From contig JAMOUX010000007.1 in the NCBI GenBank assembly GCA_027067855.1, forward strand, positions 1 through 57,755: a DNA stretch of 57,755 bases, read 5' to 3'. This DNA is from Candidatus Fermentibacteraceae bacterium. GTDB lineage: Bacteria; Fermentibacterota; Fermentibacteria; Fermentibacterales; JCC-6. Shown one piece after another: positions 25,789 to 34,296 of this stretch (position 1 is its first letter; every line of letters begins with the position of its first letter). Made by a program: the position numbers and the translations under genes. A model generated the notes under the pieces. It searched no databases. It had not been told where the DNA came from and saw nothing but the letters and a program-made list of their open reading frames with translations.

Positions 25789-28386
25789 CTACTCCAGTAA
25801 ATTCTGGACTTTGACCATGTCAGGGTCCAGCTTGGCCGCCGCGGCCAGTTCCCTTTCAGCCTGTGAAAGTCGTCCCGTAGCCTTGTAGACTTCCGCTATG
25901 GCCAGGTGGAAACCCACTGCGGACTTGAGATTACCGGCAGCGATAGACAAACCTTTTCTGAAATGATCTTCGGCTTCGTCGTATCTCTCCAGATGAAGAC
26001 AGCACCTTCCGAGCATTTCCCTGGCCTTCATACGGAAATCGGGACTATTCAGAACCTGCTCGAACTCGGTAAGAGCTTCTCTGTACAGTCCCATTTCCAG
26101 GTAGGCTATGCCGAGGTCGTAATGCGTATTGTAATCATCGATTGGAACTGCGTTTGCAATACCTTCTTTGAATTCCTTTATTATCAAGGCCAGGGCTTTA
26201 GCAGAGTTCTTATCGAATTTGCGATCGATATCGGCGAGTATCAAGGCGATATCGGTGTAATCCTCGCTGTCGGCCAGTCCGGGCCTTATACCTTCCATGA
26301 GGGTTCTTGCCATCTCGAAACTCGGGTCCACCGAAACCGCCTTTTCCAGGGCTGCTAGGGCCTCGTGCGGACTGTCGTTCAGAAGGTAGGCGACGGCGAG
26401 CCTGTAGAAAGCCCTGGCCTGGCCTTCCGTATCCATCGCCTTCCTGATTCGTACTATTTCTTTTGCCGCACTGAGTGACTCCGGACAGATATCGAGAACT
26501 CCCTCCAGAAGTTCGAACACCATGAACTCGCGCCCATTAGCCCGGTATATGGTGCATGCTCTCAGGTAGGCGTCTATGGCACCGTAGAAATCTCCCACCT
26601 CCAGCAAGAGATTTCCCAGTTCCACGTAACCCAGACCGTCGCCCCTGGATCGGTCCAGGTTACGTCTCATGTCCTCTACCTGCAAGGAGAGAGCTTCCTG
26701 GAGTTGGCGTTTGGAGACGAAATCCATGCTAACCAATATGTCGCCGAGTTTTCGGTGTGGTTCTTTCTCCTTCTGGATTTCCAGAGCCTTGAGGACGTCG
26801 GAAGCGTCCAGGAGGCCTTCCGCTATGAAGTATTCGCCGATTCTCTTGCGTTCCAGTGGACTGAATACGTCGTCGACATCTTCATAGGTATCACCCTTGT
26901 AAGGTTCGAGAAAATCTGATTCTTCGAATTCCAGTTCTTCAAGGGCGCTCGCCGGTATTTCCTCGGGTTCGGTTTCCATCTCTTTTGCCGGTTCCCGGGG
27001 AGGTTTGGTCTTTTCTTTCGCGGACTTCTTCTCTTTCTTTAAGGAGACTTCCCGGACTTCGATCTCCGGTTTTTCCGTTCTTCTCGGAAGTTTGGTCTTC
27101 TCTTGCCCGGCTTTCTCTTTAGCAGGCTTCTTTTCTTCCTTCAATGGAGCTTCTTTGGCTTCGGCCTTCGGTTCTTTCGTTTTTTTCGGGGGCTTGACCT
27201 TCTTTTTTGCGGATTTTTCTTCTTCCTTTAAGGGGGTTTCCGCAGTCTTGACCTCCGGTCTTTCCGTTTTTTTCGAAGGTTTGGATTTCTCTTCCCCGAC
27301 CTTCTTTCCGAACCAGGCCTTCTTCTTTGCGGGCTTTTTTTCTTCCTTTAAGGGGGTTTCCGCAGTCTTGACCTCCGGTCTTTCCGTTTTTTTCGGAGGC
27401 TTGGTTTTCTCTTCCCCGGCCTTCTTCTCCTCCGGGGCAGGTTTCTCTACCTTGGGTTTCGTTTCTTTTTTCGGTTTTTTCAGAGTCGGAGGTTCGGGTT
27501 TATCCTCCCCGGTTTTTTTCACCGCCACCGATTCTTCCTTGACTTCAATATCTTTATTTTCTTTTCCGATCTTCTTTCTTCCAAACCGGAACTTTCTTTT
27601 TCGATGTATTTTTTCTTCCCCGGACTCGGATTTTTCCGAGATCGCTACTTTTTCCTCTTCCTCTTTTTCGGGTATTTCCGGTGGTTCTCCCGGTTTATTA
27701 TCCTCCACCTTTTCCGATGCCGGTTCTTTCCTGGAATCAAACGTGCTTTCGGGCGCTTCCCCGGTGATTTTTTCAGCTTGCTTGTGCCCTGCTTTCGCCT
27801 TCTTCGAGTGAAGTTTGGCTTTCAGTTTCTTACTCATGCTTTCAAGCTGGTGCAGGGTGCCGAGACCTCTTTCTCTCGCCGTTTCGATAGCATTTTCCAG
27901 GGCCTCTTCGTTCTCCACAGCCACAGCTACCTTTGCGTAGCGGATCACCCACTTGGGCTCATCAGGCTCCAAACGCATCATTGCTTCGCAGGATTGGAGC
28001 ACCGGGGGCTCCTTCAGGGATGGTTTGGATTTCAGGTACATCAGGTATTCCTGCCTGGCATCCTGCAGCTTTTCCTGCATTTCGAAGCTTTTGGCCTTGA
28101 TGAAGTGAGCAAGAGCGTAAGTAGTATCGAACCGCAATGCTTTCCTGGCTACGGAAAGGGCGGCGGAATGAAGGCCTGCATTACAGTAATACATCCCGGC
28201 CTTGCCGAAGTGTTCCAGGGCCTTATCCTTGCGATCGAGTTTTATCAGGACGTCACCCATGGTGTTGTGCGTGGATGCTTCTTCGGGAGCGTCTTTGAGC
28301 ATTTTGTTCAGAATTTTCTCGGCGCTTCCGTACTTACCTTCCTGTATCAGCTCCTGGACTCTACGTCTTTGCGCTATGTCTATCAT
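25789..28386 (-). CDS. Large TPR protein with Lys/Pro/Glu-rich repeats and MshEN-like domain
   Basis: Residues 1-190 form TPR repeats (AEKILNKMLKDAPEEASTHN and so on). About 200-490 is highly charged, probably disordered sequence rich in KKTERPEVKTAETPLKEEKK-type units. About 500-570 resembles the MshEN/GspE N-terminal domain (KRIGEYFIAEGLLDASDVLK, then LGDILVSMDFVSKRQLQEAL), a fold known to bind cyclic-di-GMP or partners in type II/IV secretion ATPases. From about 580 a second TPR array runs to the end. No signal peptide or membrane helix is visible, so it is likely a cytoplasmic scaffold. ATG 28386 overlaps the hutI stop by 4 bases. Confidence 0.75.
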   Translation of the reverse strand: MIDIAQRRRVQELIQEGKYGSAEKILNKMLKDAPEEASTHNTMGDVLIKLDRKDKALEHFGKAGMYYCNAGLHSAALSVARKALRFDTTYALAHFIKAKSFEMQEKLQDARQEYLMYLKSKPSLKEPPVLQSCEAMMRLEPDEPKWVIRYAKVAVAVENEEALENAIETARERGLGTLHQLESMSKKLKAKLHSKKAKAGHKQAEKITGEAPESTFDSRKEPASEKVEDNKPGEPPEIPEKEEEEKVAISEKSESGEEKIHRKRKFRFGRKKIGKENKDIEVKEESVAVKKTGEDKPEPPTLKKPKKETKPKVEKPAPEEKKAGEEKTKPPKKTERPEVKTAETPLKEEKKPAKKKAWFGKKVGEEKSKPSKKTERPEVKTAETPLKEEEKSAKKKVKPPKKTKEPKAEAKEAPLKEEKKPAKEKAGQEKTKLPRRTEKPEIEVREVSLKKEKKSAKEKTKPPREPAKEMETEPEEIPASALEELEFEESDFLEPYKGDTYEDVDDVFSPLERKRIGEYFIAEGLLDASDVLKALEIQKEKEPHRKLGDILVSMDFVSKRQLQEALSLQVEDMRRNLDRSRGDGLGYVELGNLLLEVGDFYGAIDAYLRACTIYRANGREFMVFELLEGVLDICPESLSAAKEIVRIRKAMDTEGQARAFYRLAVAYLLNDSPHEALAALEKAVSVDPSFEMARTLMEGIRPGLADSEDYTDIALILADIDRKFDKNSAKALALIIKEFKEGIANAVPIDDYNTHYDLGIAYLEMGLYREALTEFEQVLNSPDFRMKAREMLGRCCLHLERYDEAEDHFRKGLSIAAGNLKSAVGFHLAIAEVYKATGRLSQAERELAAAAKLDPDMVKVQNLLE
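27221..27420 (-). repeat. 120-base tandem coding repeat in the Lys-rich region
   Basis: The blocks 27221-27300 and 27341-27420 are almost identical and lie exactly 120 bases (40 codons) apart. They encode the TERPEVKTAETPLKEE units. Weaker copies flank them on both sides. The period is a multiple of three, so the frame is kept and the repeat number could vary between strains. Confidence 0.85.
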
Positions 28387-29663
28387 CGATTTCCCTCAGG
28401 TTCCGTGAAAACCTCTCCCGAAACTATCAAGTGAGCAATATCTGGTATCGCCATGTGATATGCAATACCTCTGTAGTCATTCAGGTCCCATATGATCATG
28501 TCGGCGTCCATGCCCCGGGCGAGGGAACCTTTCCGGTGCTCGAGTCCAAGGGCTGCGGCGGAATTCAATGTGGCGGCGGTCAAGGCTTCCTCGACCGTGA
28601 AACCGCAGGCACACACGGCAAGGTTCACCATGAAGGGCATTGATTCGCAGTAGCAACTTCCCGGATTAAGATCCGTGGCTATTGCCACCGCCGCTCCCGC
28701 ATCCAATAATTTTCTTCCATCGGGAAAATCTTTTCCCAGGAACAGAGCGGTTCCGGGCAGTAACGTGGCCACGGTATCGCTTGCGGCTATCCTGGAAACG
28801 TTTTCATCCGATATGGATAAAAGATGATCCGCACTCATGGCATTTACTTCCACAGCAACGGCTGCTCCCCCGGTATCGTGGAATTCGTCCGCATGGATTC
28901 TGACTCCGAAACCCATCTCGGCAGCCTTCGAGAGGTAACGCGCGGCCTGGTCCGGATCGAATACCCCCTTCTCGCAGAAAATATCCACGAAATCGGCCAG
29001 GTTCCTCTTCTTTATTTCAGGGAGAACCTCGCTGATAAGGAATTCGATGAAGTCGTCACTCCTGCCCCGGAATTCCTCGGGAATCTCGTGAGCGCCCAGG
29101 AAGGTTCTCCTGATGGTTTGAGGCCAGTTTTCCGCAAAGTTGGTTACGACATCGAGACATCTTGATTCGGTTTCCAGATCCAGACCGTATCCACTCTTGA
29201 CTTCTACGGTGGTAGTACCGTAACGAAGCATGGTCAGCAGGTGTTTCCTCAGGGTTTCTTCCAGTTGTTCCCTGGAGGCCTTCCTGGTACGAGCCACGCT
29301 ATTGAGGATTCCTCCTCCGGCTGCGGCGATTTCCTCGTAGTCGGCACCGGCAGCCCTCATCGCGAATTCATCCGCCCTGTCACCGTAGTACAACGGATGG
29401 GTGTGACAATCCACAAATCCCGGGGTAACCAGTCGACCTTCCAGATCCATAACCACGGTGGAATCCGTAAGCTTGACTACGTCATCCATGCCCTCGGGTT
29501 TTCCCAGGTACAGGATTTTTCCTTTCCCGGCAGCCACGCAGACATTCCTGGAGACGAGAAGCCTCTTTGCGTCCCCACGCCTTGCCGGTTTGCCGGAAGC
29601 GGCCGGAGTCGCCAGTTCACCTATATTTTCGAGTACCAGGTCGGCCTTGAGTCTCACGCTCAT
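28383..29663 (-). CDS. hutI: Imidazolonepropionase
   Basis: It hydrolyses imidazolone-5-propionate to N-formimino-L-glutamate in histidine degradation. It is an amidohydrolase with metal ligands His87 and His89 in VDCHTHPLYYGDRADEF. Other marks are the YGTTTVEVKSGYGLDLETE block, HADEFHDTGGAAVAVE and TDLNPGSCYCESMPFMVNLA. At 426 residues the length is typical. No hutH, hutU or hutG is in the window, so the rest of the pathway must lie elsewhere if present. It sits between rpmA and the TPR protein, overlapping both, which is an unusual context. Confidence 0.93.
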   Translation of the reverse strand: MSVRLKADLVLENIGELATPAASGKPARRGDAKRLLVSRNVCVAAGKGKILYLGKPEGMDDVVKLTDSTVVMDLEGRLVTPGFVDCHTHPLYYGDRADEFAMRAAGADYEEIAAAGGGILNSVARTRKASREQLEETLRKHLLTMLRYGTTTVEVKSGYGLDLETESRCLDVVTNFAENWPQTIRRTFLGAHEIPEEFRGRSDDFIEFLISEVLPEIKKRNLADFVDIFCEKGVFDPDQAARYLSKAAEMGFGVRIHADEFHDTGGAAVAVEVNAMSADHLLSISDENVSRIAASDTVATLLPGTALFLGKDFPDGRKLLDAGAAVAIATDLNPGSCYCESMPFMVNLAVCACGFTVEEALTAATLNSAAALGLEHRKGSLARGMDADMIIWDLNDYRGIAYHMAIPDIAHLIVSGEVFTEPEGNR

Positions 29664-29920
29664 CAGGCCTGTTCGGGTATTACTGAAGCAACCTTTCTGC
29701 CGTGCAGGGTATGGAACTTAATGCGACCGTCCACCTTTGCGAAGAGGGTGTCGTCGCCGCCCTTGCCGACGTTTATACCCGGATGTATCCTGGTGCCGCG
29801 CTGGCGTAATATTATGGTTCCGGACGTGACCAGTTCGCCGGCGGCCGCCTTGAGCCCCAGTCTTCTGCCGGCGCTGTCCCGACCGTTTCTGGAGCTACTG
29901 GAAGATTTCTTATGTGCCAT
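29663..29920 (-). CDS. rpmA: 50S ribosomal protein L27
   Basis: The sequence begins [20 protein letters not shown] and contains the conserved [25 protein letters not shown]-type core, which is decisive for bL27. At 85 residues it is of normal size and lacks the cleaved N-terminal extension of Firmicutes. ATG 29920 is preceded by GAGG at good spacing. Its usual partner rplU (L21) and the obg GTPase gene are not adjacent; instead hutI overlaps its stop by one base and the M14 peptidase gene lies 29 bases upstream. Confidence 0.96.
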   Translation of the reverse strand: MAHKKSSSSSRNGRDSAGRRLGLKAAAGELVTSGTIILRQRGTRIHPGINVGKGGDDTLFAKVDGRIKFHTLHGRKVASVIPEQA

Positions 29921-29949
29921 GCCAAAAACCTCTCAAGCCTGTAGCCTGT

Positions 29950-31623
29950 TTATCTCGTTACCGCGAGTCTTGTCGTCCATTCTGTTCCGGAACTCTTGAA
30001 CACCACCGTGTATATGCCGGGTGGCAGAGGAGTACCGGAAGCGTCGGATACGTTCCAGTCGAACCCTGCGGTGCCCGGATCGGTCTGCCGGATTAAAACG
30101 GAGCGGCCGGTAATATCGTAAATCATGAGGGTACCTGCAAATCCGGTTTCCGGGAAAGTAAAGCTGCAGAAACCGGCAGTGGGATTAGGGTGTATCGAGA
30201 GTTCCCCGAACCATTCGCCCGGGTCGGGTTGAGCCGTTCCGGTCTGGTCAAGTACAAAACTCACCTCTACGCTTTTTTCAGTGCCGACCTCGACGTTTTC
30301 CACGATCTTGGAAACGTATCCGTCCGCGGAAACCTTGACGTCGTAATGACCCGCCAGCAGAGCCTTGTGGTAGTCGCCCAAAGTGACGTCGGTCCGACAG
30401 AACCTGAGTGGTTCGGAGTCGGCATCGGAGTTGTTGTGAATCCCTATTTCTATCATGGCGTCCAAGGGGTCGCCCGATCCGTTCTTAACCGTTCCCCATA
30501 TTCCGTAGGTGCTGGCGGTCAGGATTTCCAGCATCGCCGCGAAATGGGCCTCCGCCACCCCGGGCCAATCGGAAGCGTGTTTCGTATCGTGTACTTCTAT
30601 GGTATGGTCCACGGTACCGCACTCACCATAACTCCAGTCATTCACGTCGCCGTGCGTCTCATACCAGCTGGCTCCGGGATACGCGACCCAGAATTTGCCA
30701 TTGAAGTAGCTGTCGATTTTAGAATCGGCCGCATAATCCAGAGCCTGGGTATGAATCAGTCCGGAATCTTGGGGAAGCGGGCTTTTGGTGTAGTTCCAGA
30801 CCGTGTTGATGCACTTTTCTCCACCGTGCAGGGAAAGACCGGCTACGAACGGATTGATGAAATTCTTTATATCCGGCCAGTCCTGCATCGTAAGATCACG
30901 CAAGGCCTTGGTCTCTGGCTCTGAGAAGGCAGTGGAACCCCCGCCTTGTCCGGGACCCTCGTACGAGCAGTTACGGTTGAGGTCGACATCGTTTGCATTG
31001 GTTCTCTGATCGGCCACGTAACCGTCCGGGTTGAGGACCGGTATCACCCATATCTCGGCGTTATCCACAAGGTACTTGCAGGCCGAATCGCTGGAATAGT
31101 TGTCGGTCAGGGTTTTGAGGAAGACCAGGGTCGTGGTGGCCGCCGTCCACTCGTCACCATGGATGGCGCCCTGAACACGCATCTCAGGTTCTATCTCTTC
31201 CGTGTTCACGTTGTCCGAGACCACGACACATTTTATGTCCCTGTCCTTGACGCTGGTTCCTATGGTCAACTTCTTGCATATATCCGGGTGTTCGGCAACC
31301 ACTGAATCGATGGATTCGTAGATCTCCGAGAGGGTCGGGTAGGCCACTACGGGTTCCGGTTCACGTACCGGAACCGGGTTGTAACCCATGTACCTGAGCA
31401 TGGATTCCCCTTGGGCGTCTACATAGACCATGGCCCTGTCACCGTGGGCCCATTCCACCAGGATATCGTGTTTTTTAAGGTATGCAACGTCGTTCTCTCC
31501 CGATATCGAAATCATCACAGAATACTTTGGGACGTCGTAGGAAGAATCCTCCGAGGAGAACATGGAGCCCCCTGCGAAAAGAAACGTCGGAAGGGCGAAC
31601 AGGAAAATCAACATTGCTTTCAT
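29950..31623 (-). CDS. Secreted M14 zinc carboxypeptidase with Por-type C-terminal sorting domain
   Basis: The signal peptide is MKAMLIFLFALPTFLFAGG. After a propeptide-like region, an M14 catalytic domain has the zinc ligands in AIHGDEW (His and Glu) and SLHGGEK (His), substrate contacts in NPDGY and DLNRNC, and the catalytic Glu in DHTIEVHDTK. A carboxypeptidase-regulatory-like beta domain follows, and the last 85 residues read like a Por secretion (type IX) sorting tail: IHPNPTAGFCSFTF, MIYDITGRSVL and PPGIYTVVFKS. ATG 31623 is preceded by AAAGGA. The frame stays open upstream only because it crosses a tRNA gene in antisense. It is expected outside the cell. Confidence 0.88.
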   Translation of the reverse strand: MKAMLIFLFALPTFLFAGGSMFSSEDSSYDVPKYSVMISISGENDVAYLKKHDILVEWAHGDRAMVYVDAQGESMLRYMGYNPVPVREPEPVVAYPTLSEIYESIDSVVAEHPDICKKLTIGTSVKDRDIKCVVVSDNVNTEEIEPEMRVQGAIHGDEWTAATTTLVFLKTLTDNYSSDSACKYLVDNAEIWVIPVLNPDGYVADQRTNANDVDLNRNCSYEGPGQGGGSTAFSEPETKALRDLTMQDWPDIKNFINPFVAGLSLHGGEKCINTVWNYTKSPLPQDSGLIHTQALDYAADSKIDSYFNGKFWVAYPGASWYETHGDVNDWSYGECGTVDHTIEVHDTKHASDWPGVAEAHFAAMLEILTASTYGIWGTVKNGSGDPLDAMIEIGIHNNSDADSEPLRFCRTDVTLGDYHKALLAGHYDVKVSADGYVSKIVENVEVGTEKSVEVSFVLDQTGTAQPDPGEWFGELSIHPNPTAGFCSFTFPETGFAGTLMIYDITGRSVLIRQTDPGTAGFDWNVSDASGTPLPPGIYTVVFKSSGTEWTTRLAVTR

Positions 31624-31651
31624 CTTGATCCTTTCAGTTTTGTACCTCGAA

Positions 31652-31679
31652 ATATTATTCATGTATCCGAACGGGTCAA
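31652..31679 (-). promoter_or_regulatory. Probable sigma-70-type promoter for the M14-rpmA-hutI series
   Basis: On the minus strand TTGACC (31679-31674) is separated by 16 bases from TAATAT (31657-31652), placing transcription start near 31645, about 20 bases upstream of ATG 31623. It is the best promoter match at the head of the long minus-strand series, which may run through to batD. Confidence 0.6.
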
Positions 31680-31749
31680 CGAAATCGCTCCTGTGCTGTA
31701 CTCCGGGAATTTCGTTTTGTAGAATAGTCCCCTGATCGAAGGTTAGTGT

Positions 31750-31826
31750 CGGGGCGTGGCGCAGTTCGGTAGCGCACCTGCTTTGGGAGCAGGGGGCCGC
31801 CGGTTCAAATCCGGCCGCCCCGACCA
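31750..31826 (+). tRNA. tRNA-Pro (anticodon TGG), CCA encoded
   Basis: The acceptor stem CGGGGCG (31750-31756) pairs perfectly with CGCCCCG (31816-31822), followed by discriminator A and an encoded CCA. The D stem is GCGC/GCGC. The anticodon stem CCTGC/GCAGG encloses the loop TTTGGGA, so the anticodon is TGG. A TTCAAAT T-loop is present. It reads CCA and, by wobble, other proline codons. The CCA end abuts the antisense stop codon of the PHP-glycosyltransferase gene. A TAGAAT at 31720-31725 may be its -10 box. Confidence 0.97.
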
Positions 31827-34220
31827 TCAGCCGTTATTTTGGCATTCCTTCAAATTCTCCACCGGCTCCACCGGTATGTTCCAAAGGTGATCGAAAGCCT
31901 TTTCCCATGTGCGTGACGATACCGAGATTCGTGCCGCCTTCCCCATCGATGCCCTTCTGTCCGGATTTTTAGCCAGTTCCAGTATTCTGTTCGCCAGTGA
32001 AACGTGGTCGTGGCTCTTGAAAAGCAGCCCGGTCTCTCCTACCGATATTATCTCCTGGGGTCCCCCGCTGTCGCTGACGATGGCCGGCAGCCCCGAAGCC
32101 TGTGCTTCGAGTACGGAATTTCCGAAAGTGTCCGTGGTGCTGGGAAAGACGAAAATGTCCCCCGACGCGTAAGCCATGGAGAGAGATTCTCCATGAAGTT
32201 CACCGCAGAAATGGCAGCCTTTCCCGCTGAGTCGGTTCACCAGTTCTCCCAGGTACGGACCGTCGCCCACCATGTATAACTCCAGGTGGGGCATCCTTTC
32301 CCCGGCATACAGGAATGCGTCGGCTAGAACGTCCAGATCTTTCTCCCTGGAAATCCTGCCCACGTACACGAGTTTCACGGCTTCGGGATCACCGCCGTAG
32401 CGCCGGAAAAATTCATCCGATCGCCACTTGGGCGAGAATATGTCGCAATCCGTTCCCCGCGGGAAAAGTTTCATCCGTTCCCTGGGTATGCCCATTCGGG
32501 TCAGGTCGTTCATGTAATACCTGCTGGGAACCAGCACAAGATCCACGTTACTGTAGAACCATGCCGCGGCTGTTCCGGCGAATTCCCCCATTTTTCCATC
32601 CTGTATAATGTGATTAACGTGCCTGGGGTAGTCCGTGTGGTATATGCCGGCGACCGGTATGCCCAGGATCCTGGAAACTCCCAGGGCTGCGAAGCCCACG
32701 GGTCCGGGAGTGGATATATAGATAATCCCGAAGTTCTCCTCCTCCACGAAACGAAGAAGTTCCAGAAACGGTGGTATCGAAAGGAGTTTTGAACGGTAAT
32801 TCGGAACGGGAAATTCTCTTATGGGCGGAAAATTCACCACCCACCCGGGAAACGAGAGTGGCCTGCTCTGGGAAGCTATGACGGCGAGTTTCCTGCCGGA
32901 GTCCAGGGCCAGCTTGCTGAATCGCTGTATGGTTCTGGATACGCCGTTCAAATCATCGATGGTATCCGTGAACCAAACTCTTTTTTCCCTGTCCGCAAGA
33001 GAGTCGCAAAGCTCGGGCATGATCTCCGAGGCGAGCCTGGATACGGCTTCCTTTCCTTTTTTTCTGTTGAAATAAGAGACGGGATAAGGTATGCTGAGAA
33101 GCACCACCGGGATAAGGGCCGTGAAAGCCTCCATGGCGTCAAGAAGTCTTCCGTCCGTCAGCCTTTTCACCAGCAGGGAGGAATAATGCTGAAACAACCT
33201 GTTGGAAAGCATGTTGAGTATTTCGAAAGATCTTTCGTCTATTCCTTCGGCTTCCAGTTCGGGGCTTCCCGCCCTGAGATTGAGATCTTTTCCTATTTCC
33301 ACCAGGAGATCGGCCAGGACCGTTTCAAAGTCTGATTCGCCGGATCTTTTCGCCTTCTTGAGAAGCTGGTGGAATATGAAATCGGCCTTGTGCCATACCG
33401 TCGGTTCATCCGGTTCCATGGAAGGTCTGAAGAAGCGGTCCGCCGCCATGGTGGCTATCGACGGAACTTTCTTGGCGGTAAGCCTGTCCCTGTAGAAAGA
33501 GTAGGCTATGGAATATACGGAGTAGGCGGAGCGGATGGCGCTTCCGTGCCTGCCCATGGGGATGCCGTGCCCACTCGTCACGCCTTCCAGATATTCCTCC
33601 AGGTTTCGTGCGCCTTCCACCGATGTGTAGGTGAATCCCATAAAGCGACCGCAGTGATCGTCGGAGCCTCCTATGAACCCATTGAACCCCGGGTCCTTTT
33701 TTATCCTGCGTACCAGTGGAGTAATCGATTCGTTTTCCAGCTTCGACCGCGTGCCGTTGAGTGATTCCACCAACCCCATCCGTTTCACCACGTCGATGAA
33801 ATCCCGGTTTCCCAAGTCCGTCCCGGGGAAATAGAACGGGTGTGCCAACGCATTTATTATCTCCTGTTCCTCCACGAATTCCATCAGTAGGAGGAACGAG
33901 TCGCGTATGCGGGATATCTCGTCGTGTTGTTCCGGGGTTATATCGAAGAGCAGAACATGTATGGATGCCCTGGAACCGGGAAGGAAGGTGCATACCTCCT
34001 CGCTCACGAAAGTGCCGGGCAGGTGCGCTATGCTCATGGCGCCTTCTATGGTGTTCAGATCGGTGATGGTTACGAAATCCATCCCCCGCTTCACGGCCAG
34101 TTCGTAGACGAGTTCCGGAGGAGTGAAACTTTCCGGTGACTTCAGAGACCTGAGTATCCACCTGCCGGATTCGCTGGAATATTTCGAGTGTACGTGCAGA
34201 TCGCACTTTAAAACGGCCAT
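31827..34220 (-). CDS. PHP-domain / GT4 glycosyltransferase fusion
   Basis: It encodes two enzymes in one 797-residue chain. Residues 1-270 are a PHP metallophosphoesterase-like domain: CDLHVHSKYS (His9, His11), TITDLNTIEGA, NALAHPFYFP and GGSDDH. About 270-430 is helical and unassigned. From about 430 a GT-B glycosyltransferase family 4 domain follows, with YHTDYPRHVN, VLVPSRYYMNDL, the donor-site segment LVYVGRISREKDLDVLADAF and STTDTFGNSVLEAQASGLP (E-x7-E region). No signal or membrane helix is seen. It probably builds a surface glycan or glycolipid. The acceptor and the PHP substrate are unknown. The stop codon touches the tRNA-Pro gene. Confidence 0.85.
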   Translation of the reverse strand: MAVLKCDLHVHSKYSSESGRWILRSLKSPESFTPPELVYELAVKRGMDFVTITDLNTIEGAMSIAHLPGTFVSEEVCTFLPGSRASIHVLLFDITPEQHDEISRIRDSFLLLMEFVEEQEIINALAHPFYFPGTDLGNRDFIDVVKRMGLVESLNGTRSKLENESITPLVRRIKKDPGFNGFIGGSDDHCGRFMGFTYTSVEGARNLEEYLEGVTSGHGIPMGRHGSAIRSAYSVYSIAYSFYRDRLTAKKVPSIATMAADRFFRPSMEPDEPTVWHKADFIFHQLLKKAKRSGESDFETVLADLLVEIGKDLNLRAGSPELEAEGIDERSFEILNMLSNRLFQHYSSLLVKRLTDGRLLDAMEAFTALIPVVLLSIPYPVSYFNRKKGKEAVSRLASEIMPELCDSLADREKRVWFTDTIDDLNGVSRTIQRFSKLALDSGRKLAVIASQSRPLSFPGWVVNFPPIREFPVPNYRSKLLSIPPFLELLRFVEEENFGIIYISTPGPVGFAALGVSRILGIPVAGIYHTDYPRHVNHIIQDGKMGEFAGTAAAWFYSNVDLVLVPSRYYMNDLTRMGIPRERMKLFPRGTDCDIFSPKWRSDEFFRRYGGDPEAVKLVYVGRISREKDLDVLADAFLYAGERMPHLELYMVGDGPYLGELVNRLSGKGCHFCGELHGESLSMAYASGDIFVFPSTTDTFGNSVLEAQASGLPAIVSDSGGPQEIISVGETGLLFKSHDHVSLANRILELAKNPDRRASMGKAARISVSSRTWEKAFDHLWNIPVEPVENLKECQNNG

Positions 34221-34296
34221 ACCACCTCCCGTTTGGGATCAGGGGGTAATATGCACGTTTGGGAGTTCCGCTACCATGTCGGCCGTGAGCCCGTTT

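Noticed and set aside
27221-27420. Tandem repeats considered as a CRISPR or minisatellite element
   Set aside because: Only about two strong copies, no spacers, and the period preserves the reading frame of a protein.
27005-27811. Hydrophobic, Ser/Phe-rich open frame on plus opposite the Lys-rich repeats
   Set aside because: It is simply the complement of Lys/Glu codons (TTT, TTC, TCC); membrane-like composition is an artefact.
31624-31827. Apparent 68-residue N-terminal extension of the M14 peptidase
   Set aside because: It crosses the tRNA-Pro gene in antisense and yields the familiar AAGFEPAAPCSQSRCATELRH-like pseudo-peptide; the signal peptide at ATG 31623 is the real start.
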